Shown: positions 1-5,665, numbered from the stretch's first letter. The stretch: 7,233 bases of DNA from Thermoplasmata archaeon (GCA_008297795.1 VBQP01000040.1:1-7233); one strand, 5' to 3'. Notes: generated by a model from the letters alone, not told the origin. Numbers and translations are program-made.

Positions 1-272
1 GCGTGCTTGTCTATGACATCTGGACGAATTTCGGAAGCTGGCTGGGATGGTATCCGCATACATTGGGCGGACTGACAACGTGCTTCACTCTTGCAATCCC
101 GTTCACGCTGTGGCATCTCCTTTCGACGACAGCGCTTGTCGCCGTGCTTTCAGTACCCGCGCTTTACGTAAAAGAAAATGTGAAACACATTTCCATAAAG
201 CCCTTTGAGCATTACACCGCCATCACGGCATCTGCTTTCCTTGCGTTGCTCGGCTTGCTCTCGCTGGCGTGA
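1..272 (+). CDS. C-terminal fragment of a multi-pass membrane protein (ECF-transporter S-component-like, tentative)
   Basis: The frame is open from the left edge and ends at a TGA at 270-272, leaving about 89 residues. The GTG at position 3 is probably an internal valine, not the start, because the fragment reads like the last part of a longer membrane protein. It has an amphipathic opening rich in aromatic residues (YDIWTNFGSWLGWYPHTLGG), then a long hydrophobic stretch at about residues 22-56 that could form one or two helices, then a final helix at 71-89. The order 'YDxWTNxG', 'YPHTLGGL', 'IPFTLWHLLSTT' recalls small archaeal and bacterial membrane proteins related to ECF-transporter substrate-binding components (DUF6580-like), but this is from memory and only moderately sure. 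The downstream protease has its own promoter, so no functional link is implied. Confidence 0.6.
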   Translation, partial: VLVYDIWTNFGSWLGWYPHTLGGLTTCFTLAIPFTLWHLLSTTALVAVLSVPALYVKENVKHISIKPFEHYTAITASAFLALLGLLSLA

Positions 273-280
273 GCAATAAA

Positions 281-290
281 AAATTAAATA
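281..290 (+). promoter_or_regulatory. TATA-like box for the C25 protease gene
   Basis: The sequence AAATTAAATA lies in an A/T-rich gap of 39 bases after the preceding stop codon. Its centre is about 26 bases before the ATG at 312. In archaea the TATA centre sits about 26-27 bases before the transcription start, so transcription would begin at or next to the start codon and give a leaderless mRNA. No Shine-Dalgarno-like sequence is visible before 312, which agrees. Confidence 0.5.
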
Positions 291-311
291 GTTCCATACG
301 TTACTAATGGT

Positions 312-2585
312 ATGAATGCAAGGGCGACTCTTTTTGGAATTATAAGTCTGGGGATTGCAATATCATTTACCATAACGCCGTTCTCGTCAATTGCATTTTC
401 TGATGAGGGCGTTGAAATGCACATGAGTTATTATTTCAAAAAGCCTGTTATAGAAAATGAAGGGGGATATAGCATTGTTGAGGAAGACTGCAGCCCTTAC
501 AATTTTAACGGTGTAACGTTGCCCGTGAAACCTCTTCACATCCTCATTCCTCAGGGATTTGAGGTTAAGAGCATCGAAGTCAAAAAATCTTCTGGGGTTT
601 CCGTGGGAAGTTATGAGCTAAAAAGAGCGGGCAATCTTTTCTCACTCTCGGATGAAAGAAGCAGCCTGCAGCCTTCTTGCCCGGAAAACGTCATTCCCGG
701 CAGAGATTACGTGATGGTTGGAACATATTCTTTCAGGGGGTACAGCATACTCGTACTGAATATCTGCCCTGTGGAATACATCCCCGGAACTGATGAAATA
801 ATATATCACAGGCACATGGAGTTGAACATTGAACTCAAGGAGGCAGCATCAAAGCCGGTCAGGGGGCTTGCTGAAGATATGGGGATGGTCGCAAAAATGG
901 TCGACAATCCCGGCGTTATAAATACATACACCAGAAATGCAGCCCCTCTGAAAAACGGAAATGCACAGTATGTGATAATCACAAGCAATGAATTAAAAAA
1001 TGCATCCGGAAGTTACACATTCCAGACACTGGCAGATTCGAAAATTGCCAAAGGAATGAGCGCAAGAATAGTCACCGTGGAGGAGATAGTCAGCAATCGG
1101 AGTTTCTGGGTGAATGGAACATGGGGCGACAACAATCCGTCAAATCCATTTTACCAGAGCCAGATAACAAAGAACTTTTCCCTTTACAACGACACGCAGG
1201 CGAAGATAAGGAATTTCATACGTTATGCTTATCTCAACCTGGGCACAGAATATGTGCTGCTTGGGGGAGATGCAGACGGTAACAATAAAGGAGAAAACAT
1301 AGTTCCTGCCCGTTATCTTTACGCAAATGAGACGGGGCTGCCGCTGCTGGGGCTGCCGCCTGCCGCCCCGCTGGGGTTTGAGGAGGACAATATTCCTTCT
1401 GACCTGTACTATGCATGCCTTGATGGCAACTTCAATTACGACATGGACGAATTCTGGGGAGAAAATGCCTCGCGGAACGACATTGCTGATATTGACGAAT
1501 CAGATTTTTATGCCGAGGTGTGGGTAGGAAGGGCTTGTGTTGACTCCGAATATGAGATTTCTAATTTTGTCATGAAAACGCTGTCTTATGAGCAGAGCGA
1601 TGACCCATATACGGGCAAGGTGCTGTTTCTCGGGGAGTATCTCGGCTTTCCGGGAGTGTCGGCATATGGCGGAAACTATAAGGATGTGATAAAGCCCTAT
1701 GTTCCCCCGCAGTATGACCTCACGACAATGTACGATAGGGACTGGCCCGGCTTTGATGAGAACAATCCGTGGGATACAGGATGGAACAAATATGACCTGA
1801 TGGATGTACTCAACAATAACACCCCGTGCATAATAAATCACGACGGGCATGGCTTTGTGAATTACGGACTGCGCCTCGGCAATTCAGACATAGACAGTTT
1901 GAAAAACGACAGATATTTCTTTGTTTATTCGCAGACGTGCCTTGCGGGCTCCTTTGACAATCTCTACAACGGGCACTATTATTCTGACTGTGCCGCCGAA
2001 CATTTCACTGTTGAGTCGCCGCATGGTGCCTTTGCAGTAATAATGAATGCGCGCTATGGTCTCGGAAGCGAGGGCACTGTTGAATCTCCATCAGGACATT
2101 ATGACGAATCGTTTTTCAAAGCACTATTTGAGCTGGGCATGAGAGAACTCGGGAAGGCAAACCTGTACTCGAAGCAGGATAACGTATGGCGGATAAACGA
2201 AAACGGAATGAGATGGGCATGTTATGAGACAAATCTGTTCGGTGATCCCGAGGTGGAGATAAAACAGCCAGCCATGGGGGTAAAAATAGTCGAGCCAGAA
2301 AAAGGATTTTATCTGTTCGGCAATGGACCTCTCTTCCCATTAAGTAAGACGGTGGCGATAGGGGGCATAACTATTAAGGTGAATGCAAGCGCATTACCTC
2401 CAGATTCTGTTGATAGGGTGGAGTTCTATGTTGACAATGTGCTGAAAAGCAGCGACAGCATCTCTCCTTACCAGTGGAAGTGGGAAGGTCTCTCATTTGG
2501 AAGCCATGAGGTAAAGGTTGTGGGTTACTCAAGCAATGGAGAGACAGCCAGCGACGAAATGGAGATTTTTATAATATCTCTATAA
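312..2585 (+). CDS. Secreted C25-family (gingipain-like) cysteine protease with C-terminal Ig-like domain
   Basis: This is a 757-residue exported cysteine endopeptidase, probably acting on extracellular protein. Residues 1-30 form a signal peptide (hydrophobic core about 7-20, likely cleavage after A-F-S at 28-30). Residues about 33-180 resemble the C25 propeptide, including 'RGYSILVLNICPVEYIPGT' at 142-160. The catalytic region spans about 218-650. It has the family's 'YVLLGGDADG' (314-323) and 'IVPARY' (330-335) segments, 'SDLYYACLDG' (363-372), 'VWVGRACV' (403-410), and the expected catalytic dyad: His513 in 'NHDGHG' and Cys543 in 'SQTCLAG', 30 residues apart, close to the spacing in gingipains. 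Residues about 655-757 look like a bacterial-type Ig-like domain. No C-terminal anchor is visible, so release or non-covalent surface binding is likely. Nine N-glycosylation sequons fit surface exposure. Arg versus Lys specificity cannot be read from this. The ATG at 312 is set by the signal peptide and the TATA box. Confidence 0.9.
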   Translation: MNARATLFGIISLGIAISFTITPFSSIAFSDEGVEMHMSYYFKKPVIENEGGYSIVEEDCSPYNFNGVTLPVKPLHILIPQGFEVKSIEVKKSSGVSVGSYELKRAGNLFSLSDERSSLQPSCPENVIPGRDYVMVGTYSFRGYSILVLNICPVEYIPGTDEIIYHRHMELNIELKEAASKPVRGLAEDMGMVAKMVDNPGVINTYTRNAAPLKNGNAQYVIITSNELKNASGSYTFQTLADSKIAKGMSARIVTVEEIVSNRSFWVNGTWGDNNPSNPFYQSQITKNFSLYNDTQAKIRNFIRYAYLNLGTEYVLLGGDADGNNKGENIVPARYLYANETGLPLLGLPPAAPLGFEEDNIPSDLYYACLDGNFNYDMDEFWGENASRNDIADIDESDFYAEVWVGRACVDSEYEISNFVMKTLSYEQSDDPYTGKVLFLGEYLGFPGVSAYGGNYKDVIKPYVPPQYDLTTMYDRDWPGFDENNPWDTGWNKYDLMDVLNNNTPCIINHDGHGFVNYGLRLGNSDIDSLKNDRYFFVYSQTCLAGSFDNLYNGHYYSDCAAEHFTVESPHGAFAVIMNARYGLGSEGTVESPSGHYDESFFKALFELGMRELGKANLYSKQDNVWRINENGMRWACYETNLFGDPEVEIKQPAMGVKIVEPEKGFYLFGNGPLFPLSKTVAIGGITIKVNASALPPDSVDRVEFYVDNVLKSSDSISPYQWKWEGLSFGSHEVKVVGYSSNGETASDEMEIFIISL
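1334..1359 (+). repeat. GC-rich in-frame direct repeat inside the protease gene
   Basis: The 11-mer GGGGCTGCCGC occurs at 1334-1344 and again at 1349-1359, a period of 15 bases or five codons. It continues into further G/C-only sequence to about 1376. It encodes a Gly-Leu-Pro/Ala-rich linker (protease residues about 342-356) between the 'IVPARY' and 'SDLYYACLDG' conserved segments. The composition is much more GC-rich than the surrounding gene. The simplest reading is a slippage expansion in a surface loop that keeps the frame. Confidence 0.7.
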
Positions 2586-2587
2586 AA

Positions 2588-3346
2588 TCACTTCTTCTTT
2601 CCCTCGAACATCTTCAGGAGTTCTATGGGCAGCGGGAGCAGTATGGTTGTCGCCCCTTTTGAGGTGGCTGCCATGTCTGCTGCTGTCTGCAAAAACCTGA
2701 GTTGTATGCCTCCTTCCTCCTTGCTTATAACTCTTGCTGCCTCTGCAAGTTTCTCTGCTGCCTGCAGTTCTCCTTCAGCAGATATGATTCTAGCCCTCCT
2801 GCCTCTTTCCGCCTCCGCCGCCTTCGCCATTGCCTGCTGCATTCCCTGAGGTATTTCCACATCTTTTATTTCAACTGCCGTTACTTTCACACCCCATTCG
2901 TCTGTCCTCTCATCGAGAATTGCCTGCAGGCGGCGGTTGATTTTCTCCCTCTCCCTGAGCACTTCATCAAGTTCAACCTCTCCTATTACGCTCCTCAGCG
3001 TTGTCTGTGCCATCTGGGAAGTTGCAAGCATGTAATTCTGTATGCGGACGACTGCATCCTCGGGATTCATCACTCTGAAATATACCACAGCATTCACTCT
3101 TATTGGAACGTTGTCAGATGTTATCGCCTCCTGAGAAGGTACATCAAGCACATGCTCCCTCAAATCTATTTTTATCATGTTGTCAAATATCGGGAGTATG
3201 AAGAAAAGCCCCGGACCCTTTGCGCCGAGCAGGCGCCCCAGGCGGAATATTACCCCCCTTTCATATTCTCTGACTATTTTTATTGCAGATGCAAGTATCA
3301 CAAGCAGAATCAGTATAAGTACGACTATTGCAGATATCGGTATCAT
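2588..3346 (-). CDS. Stomatin/prohibitin-like SPFH-domain membrane protein
   Basis: The 252-residue product is a typical archaeal stomatin (slipin) homologue. These proteins oligomerise on the membrane and organise microdomains or associate with membrane proteases. One N-terminal membrane segment lies at about residues 4-23. The SPFH domain follows at about 24-195, with 'YERGVIFRLGRLLGAKGPG' (28-46), 'SDNVPIRVNAVVYFRV' (77-92), 'LRSVIGEVELDEVL' (117-130) and 'VEIKDVEIPQGMQ' (158-170). An Ala/Glu/Arg-rich coiled coil occupies about 170-212 and is followed by 'LQTAADMA' and a short basic tail. Length matches the family. In many archaea the gene neighbours an NfeD-type membrane serine protease; none is visible on either side here. 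The ATG at 3346-3344 has a TATA-like box centred 26 bases upstream, suggesting a leaderless message. The stop is two bases from the convergent protease stop. Confidence 0.93.
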   Translation of the reverse strand: MIPISAIVVLILILLVILASAIKIVREYERGVIFRLGRLLGAKGPGLFFILPIFDNMIKIDLREHVLDVPSQEAITSDNVPIRVNAVVYFRVMNPEDAVVRIQNYMLATSQMAQTTLRSVIGEVELDEVLREREKINRRLQAILDERTDEWGVKVTAVEIKDVEIPQGMQQAMAKAAEAERGRRARIISAEGELQAAEKLAEAARVISKEEGGIQLRFLQTAADMAATSKGATTILLPLPIELLKMFEGKKK

Positions 3347-3367
3347 ATATATAACATAGTTAGAAAA

Positions 3368-3376
3368 CTATTTAAG
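3368..3376 (-). promoter_or_regulatory. TATA-like box for the SPFH gene
   Basis: Read on the minus strand, the sequence is CTTAAATAG, centred near 3372 and 26 bases upstream of the SPFH ATG at 3346. The spacing matches the archaeal TATA-to-transcription-start distance, predicting a leaderless mRNA. No ribosome binding site is visible in the short A/T-rich stretch before the start. Confidence 0.5.
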
Positions 3377-3384
3377 TTTTGGTA

Positions 3385-3404
3385 TGCCCGGGCACCTCGG
3401 GCAC
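3385..3404. repeat. GC-rich tandem 9-mer and palindrome between divergent promoters
   Basis: The plus strand holds CCCGGGCAC at 3387-3395 directly followed by CTCGGGCAC at 3396-3404, two tandem 9-mers that match at 8 of 9 positions. The first overlaps a perfect 10-base palindrome, TGCCCGGGCA, at 3385-3394. This G/C-rich block stands out in an A/T-rich intergenic region. It lies 8 bases upstream of the SPFH TATA box and 17 bases upstream of the rpoK TATA box. A regulator-binding site serving one or both genes is an inference; the sequence shows only the repeat. Confidence 0.5.
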
Positions 3405-3421
3405 GCCGCCAACAAAAAAAC

Positions 3422-3430
3422 TTTTAAATA
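3422..3430 (+). promoter_or_regulatory. TATA box for the rpoK-rps2 operon
   Basis: TTTTAAATA, preceded by an A-rich run, lies 41-49 bases before the rpoK start. Transcription would begin near 3452, giving a leader of about 19 bases. That leader contains a good ribosome binding site, unlike the leaderless arrangement inferred for the neighbouring genes. Confidence 0.55.
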
Positions 3431-3460
3431 GGAGTTACATACATACTTCGCACGGTTTTA

Positions 3461-3466
3461 GAGGTG
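3461..3466 (+). promoter_or_regulatory. Shine-Dalgarno site that selects the rpoK start
   Basis: GAGGTG is complementary to the pyrimidine-rich 3' end typical of archaeal 16S rRNA. It ends four bases before the GTG at 3471, the start that gives the conserved RpoK N-terminus. It also ends two bases before an out-of-frame ATG at 3469, which is too close for normal initiation. The site therefore favours the GTG. Confidence 0.55.
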
Positions 3467-3470
3467 TAAT

Positions 3471-3668
3471 GTGCATTATACTAGGTTCGAGAAAGCACGT
3501 ATAGTAGGCGCAAGGGCATTGCAGATAGCAATGGGTGCACCCTTGCTCGTAAAAATGCCAAAAGGCAAGAGCAACCCTGTTGAACTTGCATTGCTTGAGT
3601 TTGAAAAAGGAGTAATCCCGATGACTGTGAAGAGGAGAGGAAAGCTTATAAAAGGTCCTGTCGTATAG
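3471..3668 (+). CDS. rpoK: DNA-directed RNA polymerase subunit K (Rpo6, RPB6/omega homologue)
   Basis: The 65-residue product is the small archaeal RNA polymerase subunit equivalent to eukaryotic RPB6 and bacterial omega, which helps assemble and stabilise the largest subunit. Nearly the whole family signature is present: 'YTRFEKARIVGARALQIAMG' at residues 3-22, 'APLLV' at 23-27, then 'NPVELALLEFEKGVIPMTV' at 35-53 and a basic tail. Translation starts at GTG, fixed by the conserved 'hYTRFEKAR' opening and by GAGGTG upstream. rps2 follows nine bases after the TAG, on the same strand and certainly in the same transcript. In many archaea rpoK sits in a longer cluster with ribosomal proteins L18e, L13 and S9, rpoN, enolase and S2; here only rpoK-rps2 remains in the window, next to an SPFH gene. 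Confidence 0.95.
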   Translation: MHYTRFEKARIVGARALQIAMGAPLLVKMPKGKSNPVELALLEFEKGVIPMTVKRRGKLIKGPVV

Positions 3669-3677
3669 GTTGAGAAA

Positions 3678-4277
3678 ATGGAAGAAGAAATGCTTGTATC
3701 TGAAGAAATGTACATTTCGTGCGGAACCGAGATAGGTACGCAGCAGAAAACAGCTCACATGGAACCCTTCATAGCAAGAGTGAGAAATGACGGTCTTTAT
3801 ATTATAGACATAGCGGAAAGCGACCGCCGCATAAAAGTGGCGGGCAAACTTCTTGCGAGATATAACCCTGAAAATGTTCTGGTTGTGGCTGTCCGACAGT
3901 ATGCCCAGAAGCCGATAAAAAAACTGGCGGAGGCAACAGGCGTAAAAGCGATGCCAGGGCGTTTTCTGCCTGGCACGCTTACAAACCCACATTGCGACAC
4001 TTTCTGTGAACCTGACGTAGTCGTTATGACAGACCCGATAGGCGATGCACAGGCTCTCAAGGAGGCAGTAAAGGTGGGGATACCTGTTGTTGCCCTGTGC
4101 GATACCAACAATGAGACAAAATATGTTGACTGGGTGATACCTGTTAACAACAAAGGAAGAAAATCTCTTGCGCTTACGTACTGGCTGCTTGCAAGGGAAA
4201 TACTGAAGAACAGAGGGGATATAAAGAGTTACGACGAATTCGAAATGCGCGTTGAGGATTTCGAGGCAGAACTCTGA
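3678..4277 (+). CDS. rps2: Small ribosomal subunit protein uS2
   Basis: This is a 199-residue archaeal ribosomal protein S2, a component of the 30S subunit. Diagnostic segments are 'CGTEIGTQQKT' (15-25), 'FIARVRNDGLYIIDI' (31-45), 'GRFLPGTLTNP' (94-104), 'EPDVVVMTDP' (111-120), 'GIPVVALCDTNNETKYVDWV' (134-153) and 'IPVNNKGRKSLALTYWLLAR' (154-173). Length is normal for archaeal S2. The ATG at 3678 is preceded by AGGTTGAG, a weak ribosome binding site inside the nine-base gap after rpoK, so coupled translation is likely. A second in-frame ATG at 3690 would give a product four residues shorter and is not excluded. The C-terminus is acidic (VEDFEAEL) without a long basic tail. Confidence 0.96.
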   Translation: MEEEMLVSEEMYISCGTEIGTQQKTAHMEPFIARVRNDGLYIIDIAESDRRIKVAGKLLARYNPENVLVVAVRQYAQKPIKKLAEATGVKAMPGRFLPGTLTNPHCDTFCEPDVVVMTDPIGDAQALKEAVKVGIPVVALCDTNNETKYVDWVIPVNNKGRKSLALTYWLLAREILKNRGDIKSYDEFEMRVEDFEAEL

Positions 4278-4282
4278 TTTTT
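4278..4282 (+). terminator. Possible oligo-T terminator after rps2
   Basis: A TTTTT run begins immediately after the rps2 TGA. Archaeal RNA polymerase can stop at short T tracts without a hairpin. The run is only five bases long and overlaps the promoter region of the next gene, so this is weak. Confidence 0.25.
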
Positions 4283-4286
4283 GGTT

Positions 4287-4298
4287 AAATATTATATA
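4287..4298 (+). promoter_or_regulatory. TATA box for the response regulator gene
   Basis: AAATATTATATA lies in the 44-base gap after rps2. The TTATATA part (4292-4298) is centred about 27 bases before the ATG at 4322, predicting a leaderless transcript. No purine-rich ribosome binding site precedes the start. Confidence 0.55.
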
Positions 4299-4321
4299 CA
4301 CTTCTGCATTCAGTCTTACTT

Positions 4322-4729
4322 ATGGAGCATAAGCCTAAAGTAGTGCTGGTCGTGGACGATGAGGAGACGATGCAGGATTTGATAAGAAGAAATCTCTCCC
4401 GTCTGGATATACCTGTAGTTGTTTACAGTGCTCTTACAGGAGAGGCAGGGGTGGAGAAATACAGGGAACTCATCGAAAAGGGAAGAAAACCTGACCTCGT
4501 TATAATGGATTTGAATCTCACCCAGTGGGGGGGTGGAAAGATGGACGGCGTCGAGGCAACAAAAGAGATACTCGAGATAGACCCTGATGCAAACATATAC
4601 GGATATACAGCCTGGTTTGCCACCAGGTGGGCGAGAAGCCTGGAGGAAGCAGGCGCCAAAAAAGTGATAGAGCGCACGATACTCCCCTCAGAATTCAGAA
4701 AGATGGTCGGGGAAATTCTGAAAGATTGA
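4322..4729 (+). CDS. Orphan CheY-like receiver-domain response regulator
   Basis: The 135-residue product is a single receiver domain with no output domain. Beta strand 1 is 'VVLVVDDEE' (7-15) with the acidic pair Asp12/Asp13. The phosphoacceptor is Asp63 in 'LVIMDLNL' (59-66). Thr96 in 'YGYTAW' is the expected switch Thr/Ser. The conserved Lys of strand 5, normally in a Lys-Pro pair, is not present: 'AGAKKVIERTI' (110-120) puts Arg118-Thr119 there. The loop after Asp63 is enlarged and Gly-rich ('TQWGGGKMDG', 67-76), and a Trp/Arg-rich stretch (98-105) covers the alpha-4 region used for partner contact. No histidine kinase is in the window. The partner could be a soluble kinase or a membrane complex; the sequence does not say. 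Confidence 0.88.
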   Translation: MEHKPKVVLVVDDEETMQDLIRRNLSRLDIPVVVYSALTGEAGVEKYRELIEKGRKPDLVIMDLNLTQWGGGKMDGVEATKEILEIDPDANIYGYTAWFATRWARSLEEAGAKKVIERTILPSEFRKMVGEILKD

Positions 4730-4749
4730 TTTTACTGCAAATAAATAAA

Positions 4750-4757
4750 TTTTTAAG
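4750..4757 (+). promoter_or_regulatory. A/T-rich promoter element for the zinc-ribbon/calcium-repeat gene
   Basis: TTTTTAAG is centred about 28 bases before the ATG at 4782 and is preceded by AAATAAATAAAT (4739-4750). Either part could act as the TATA box. The first predicts a near-leaderless message, the second a leader of roughly ten bases. No clear ribosome binding site is visible. The gap after the response regulator is 52 bases. Confidence 0.4.
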
Positions 4758-4781
4758 GGAAATGAGGATTAACCTTTAGTT

Positions 4782-5648
4782 ATGGTCATAAAGTGCCCTG
4801 TATGCGGTGAGGAGAATGCTGACGATGCCACCATCTGCAAAGCATGTGGCGCCCCACTTGAAAAGCCGTCTGAGAAGAAAGCCAAATCAGGGAAAATACT
4901 TCTTGCCATTTTCATATTTGCAATTCTTGTTGTTGTTGCAATTGTTGTAGCCCCAATAATATACAAAAGCGTGCCCTCCCATAACAAAACAGACGACTCT
5001 GACAAAGACGGAATGCCCGACGAATGGGAACTGGCAAACGGGTTGAATCCCAACGACCCGAGCGATAGGACAAAGGATGCCGACAGCGACGGTTTGAATA
5101 ACTTCGAAGAATACCAGATGGGCACAGATCCTCAAAATGCCGATACTGACGGCGACGGCGTGCCTGACGGGCTTGACCTCATCCCGAAAGCAGATGCAGG
5201 GATAAGGGTGACAATAACAAAAACCAGAATAAAGGATTTTGTGGATTTCCCGAGAAAACCCACGGGCCAGATATTTGCCAGAATTTATGTCGATGATAAC
5301 CTTGTGGGCGAAGTGCCTTCCGAGCCGGCAGAACTTGAAATAGATAAAATTTATGATGTAAACTGGTCTATCACAACAAATGTATCAGATGACCGCTCGC
5401 ACAAAGTGAGAATAGAGTTATATGACAAAGATTTGATAGGCGAGGAAATGCTTGACGTAAACGGAGATAGCCCCGCAAAAGACAAGGCAGGATACTATCT
5501 TGAAGCGAACTATTATCTCGGCACGCACATAGGGCGGGAGCAGTCAGGCTCATCAGACGGAAGCAATGATGGCAACAGCGGGCTGCAGGATGACAAAGAT
5601 GCAATGATAGAATATGTAATCACAACAATAGATATGTCCGCTCTTTAG
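4782..5648 (+). CDS. Single-pass membrane protein: cytoplasmic zinc ribbon, external TSP3-type calcium repeats and beta-rich domain
   Basis: I do not recognise this 288-residue protein as a named family, but its parts are clear. Residues 4-23 form a zinc ribbon with Cys5, Cys8, Cys19 and Cys22 (CPVC...CKAC). A lysine-rich segment (32-38) precedes one membrane helix at about 39-61, so the N-terminus should be inside and the rest outside. Three Asp-rich repeats of the thrombospondin-3/EF-loop type follow: 'DSDKDGMPDEWE' (72-83), 'DADSDGLNNFEE' (99-110) and 'DTDGDGVPDGLD' (121-132), expected to bind Ca2+. Residues about 140-245 look like an all-beta domain, possibly C2-like ('IFARIYVDDNLVGEV', 'HKVRIELYDKDLIGEEMLDV'). 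A Ser/Gly/Asp/Asn linker (about 251-273) leads to a short hydrophobic end. A sensor or structural surface role is inference only. It sits downstream of an orphan response regulator but seems to have its own promoter. Confidence 0.8.
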   Translation: MVIKCPVCGEENADDATICKACGAPLEKPSEKKAKSGKILLAIFIFAILVVVAIVVAPIIYKSVPSHNKTDDSDKDGMPDEWELANGLNPNDPSDRTKDADSDGLNNFEEYQMGTDPQNADTDGDGVPDGLDLIPKADAGIRVTITKTRIKDFVDFPRKPTGQIFARIYVDDNLVGEVPSEPAELEIDKIYDVNWSITTNVSDDRSHKVRIELYDKDLIGEEMLDVNGDSPAKDKAGYYLEANYYLGTHIGREQSGSSDGSNDGNSGLQDDKDAMIEYVITTIDMSAL

Positions 5649-5656
5649 ATGTGCGT

Positions 5657-5665
5657 TTTTATTAA
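5657..5665 (+). promoter_or_regulatory. TATA-like box (and T tract) before the glycerate kinase
   Basis: TTTTATTAA lies just after the upstream gene's TAG and is centred about 26 bases before the ATG at 5687. This supports 5687, not the upstream ATG at 5675, as the leaderless start, since the bases 26 before 5675 (around 5649) are not TATA-like. The same T run (5656-5660) could also end the upstream transcript. Confidence 0.45.

Noticed and set aside
1327..1527. Possible frameshift in the protease, because a second plus-strand frame is open at the GC-rich tract
   Set aside because: The conserved C25 segments before ('IVPARY') and after ('SDLYYACLDG') the tract are in the same frame, so the gene reads through intact.
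3385..3403. Hairpin terminator or small RNA from the TGCCCG...CGGGCA pairing
   Set aside because: It lies upstream of both divergent promoters, is not followed by a T tract, and archaeal termination does not depend on hairpins. A protein-binding site is a better guess.
2702..3427. Open plus-strand frame opposite the SPFH gene
   Set aside because: The predicted product is Cys/Tyr/His-rich and resembles no family, while the opposite strand encodes a near-textbook stomatin.
3435..4301. Long open minus-strand frame (about 288 codons) opposite rpoK and rps2
   Set aside because: It lies wholly over two highly conserved genes on the other strand, its product is rich in Cys, His, Phe and Tyr with no recognisable domain, and no promoter or start signal supports it. 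It is a coding shadow.
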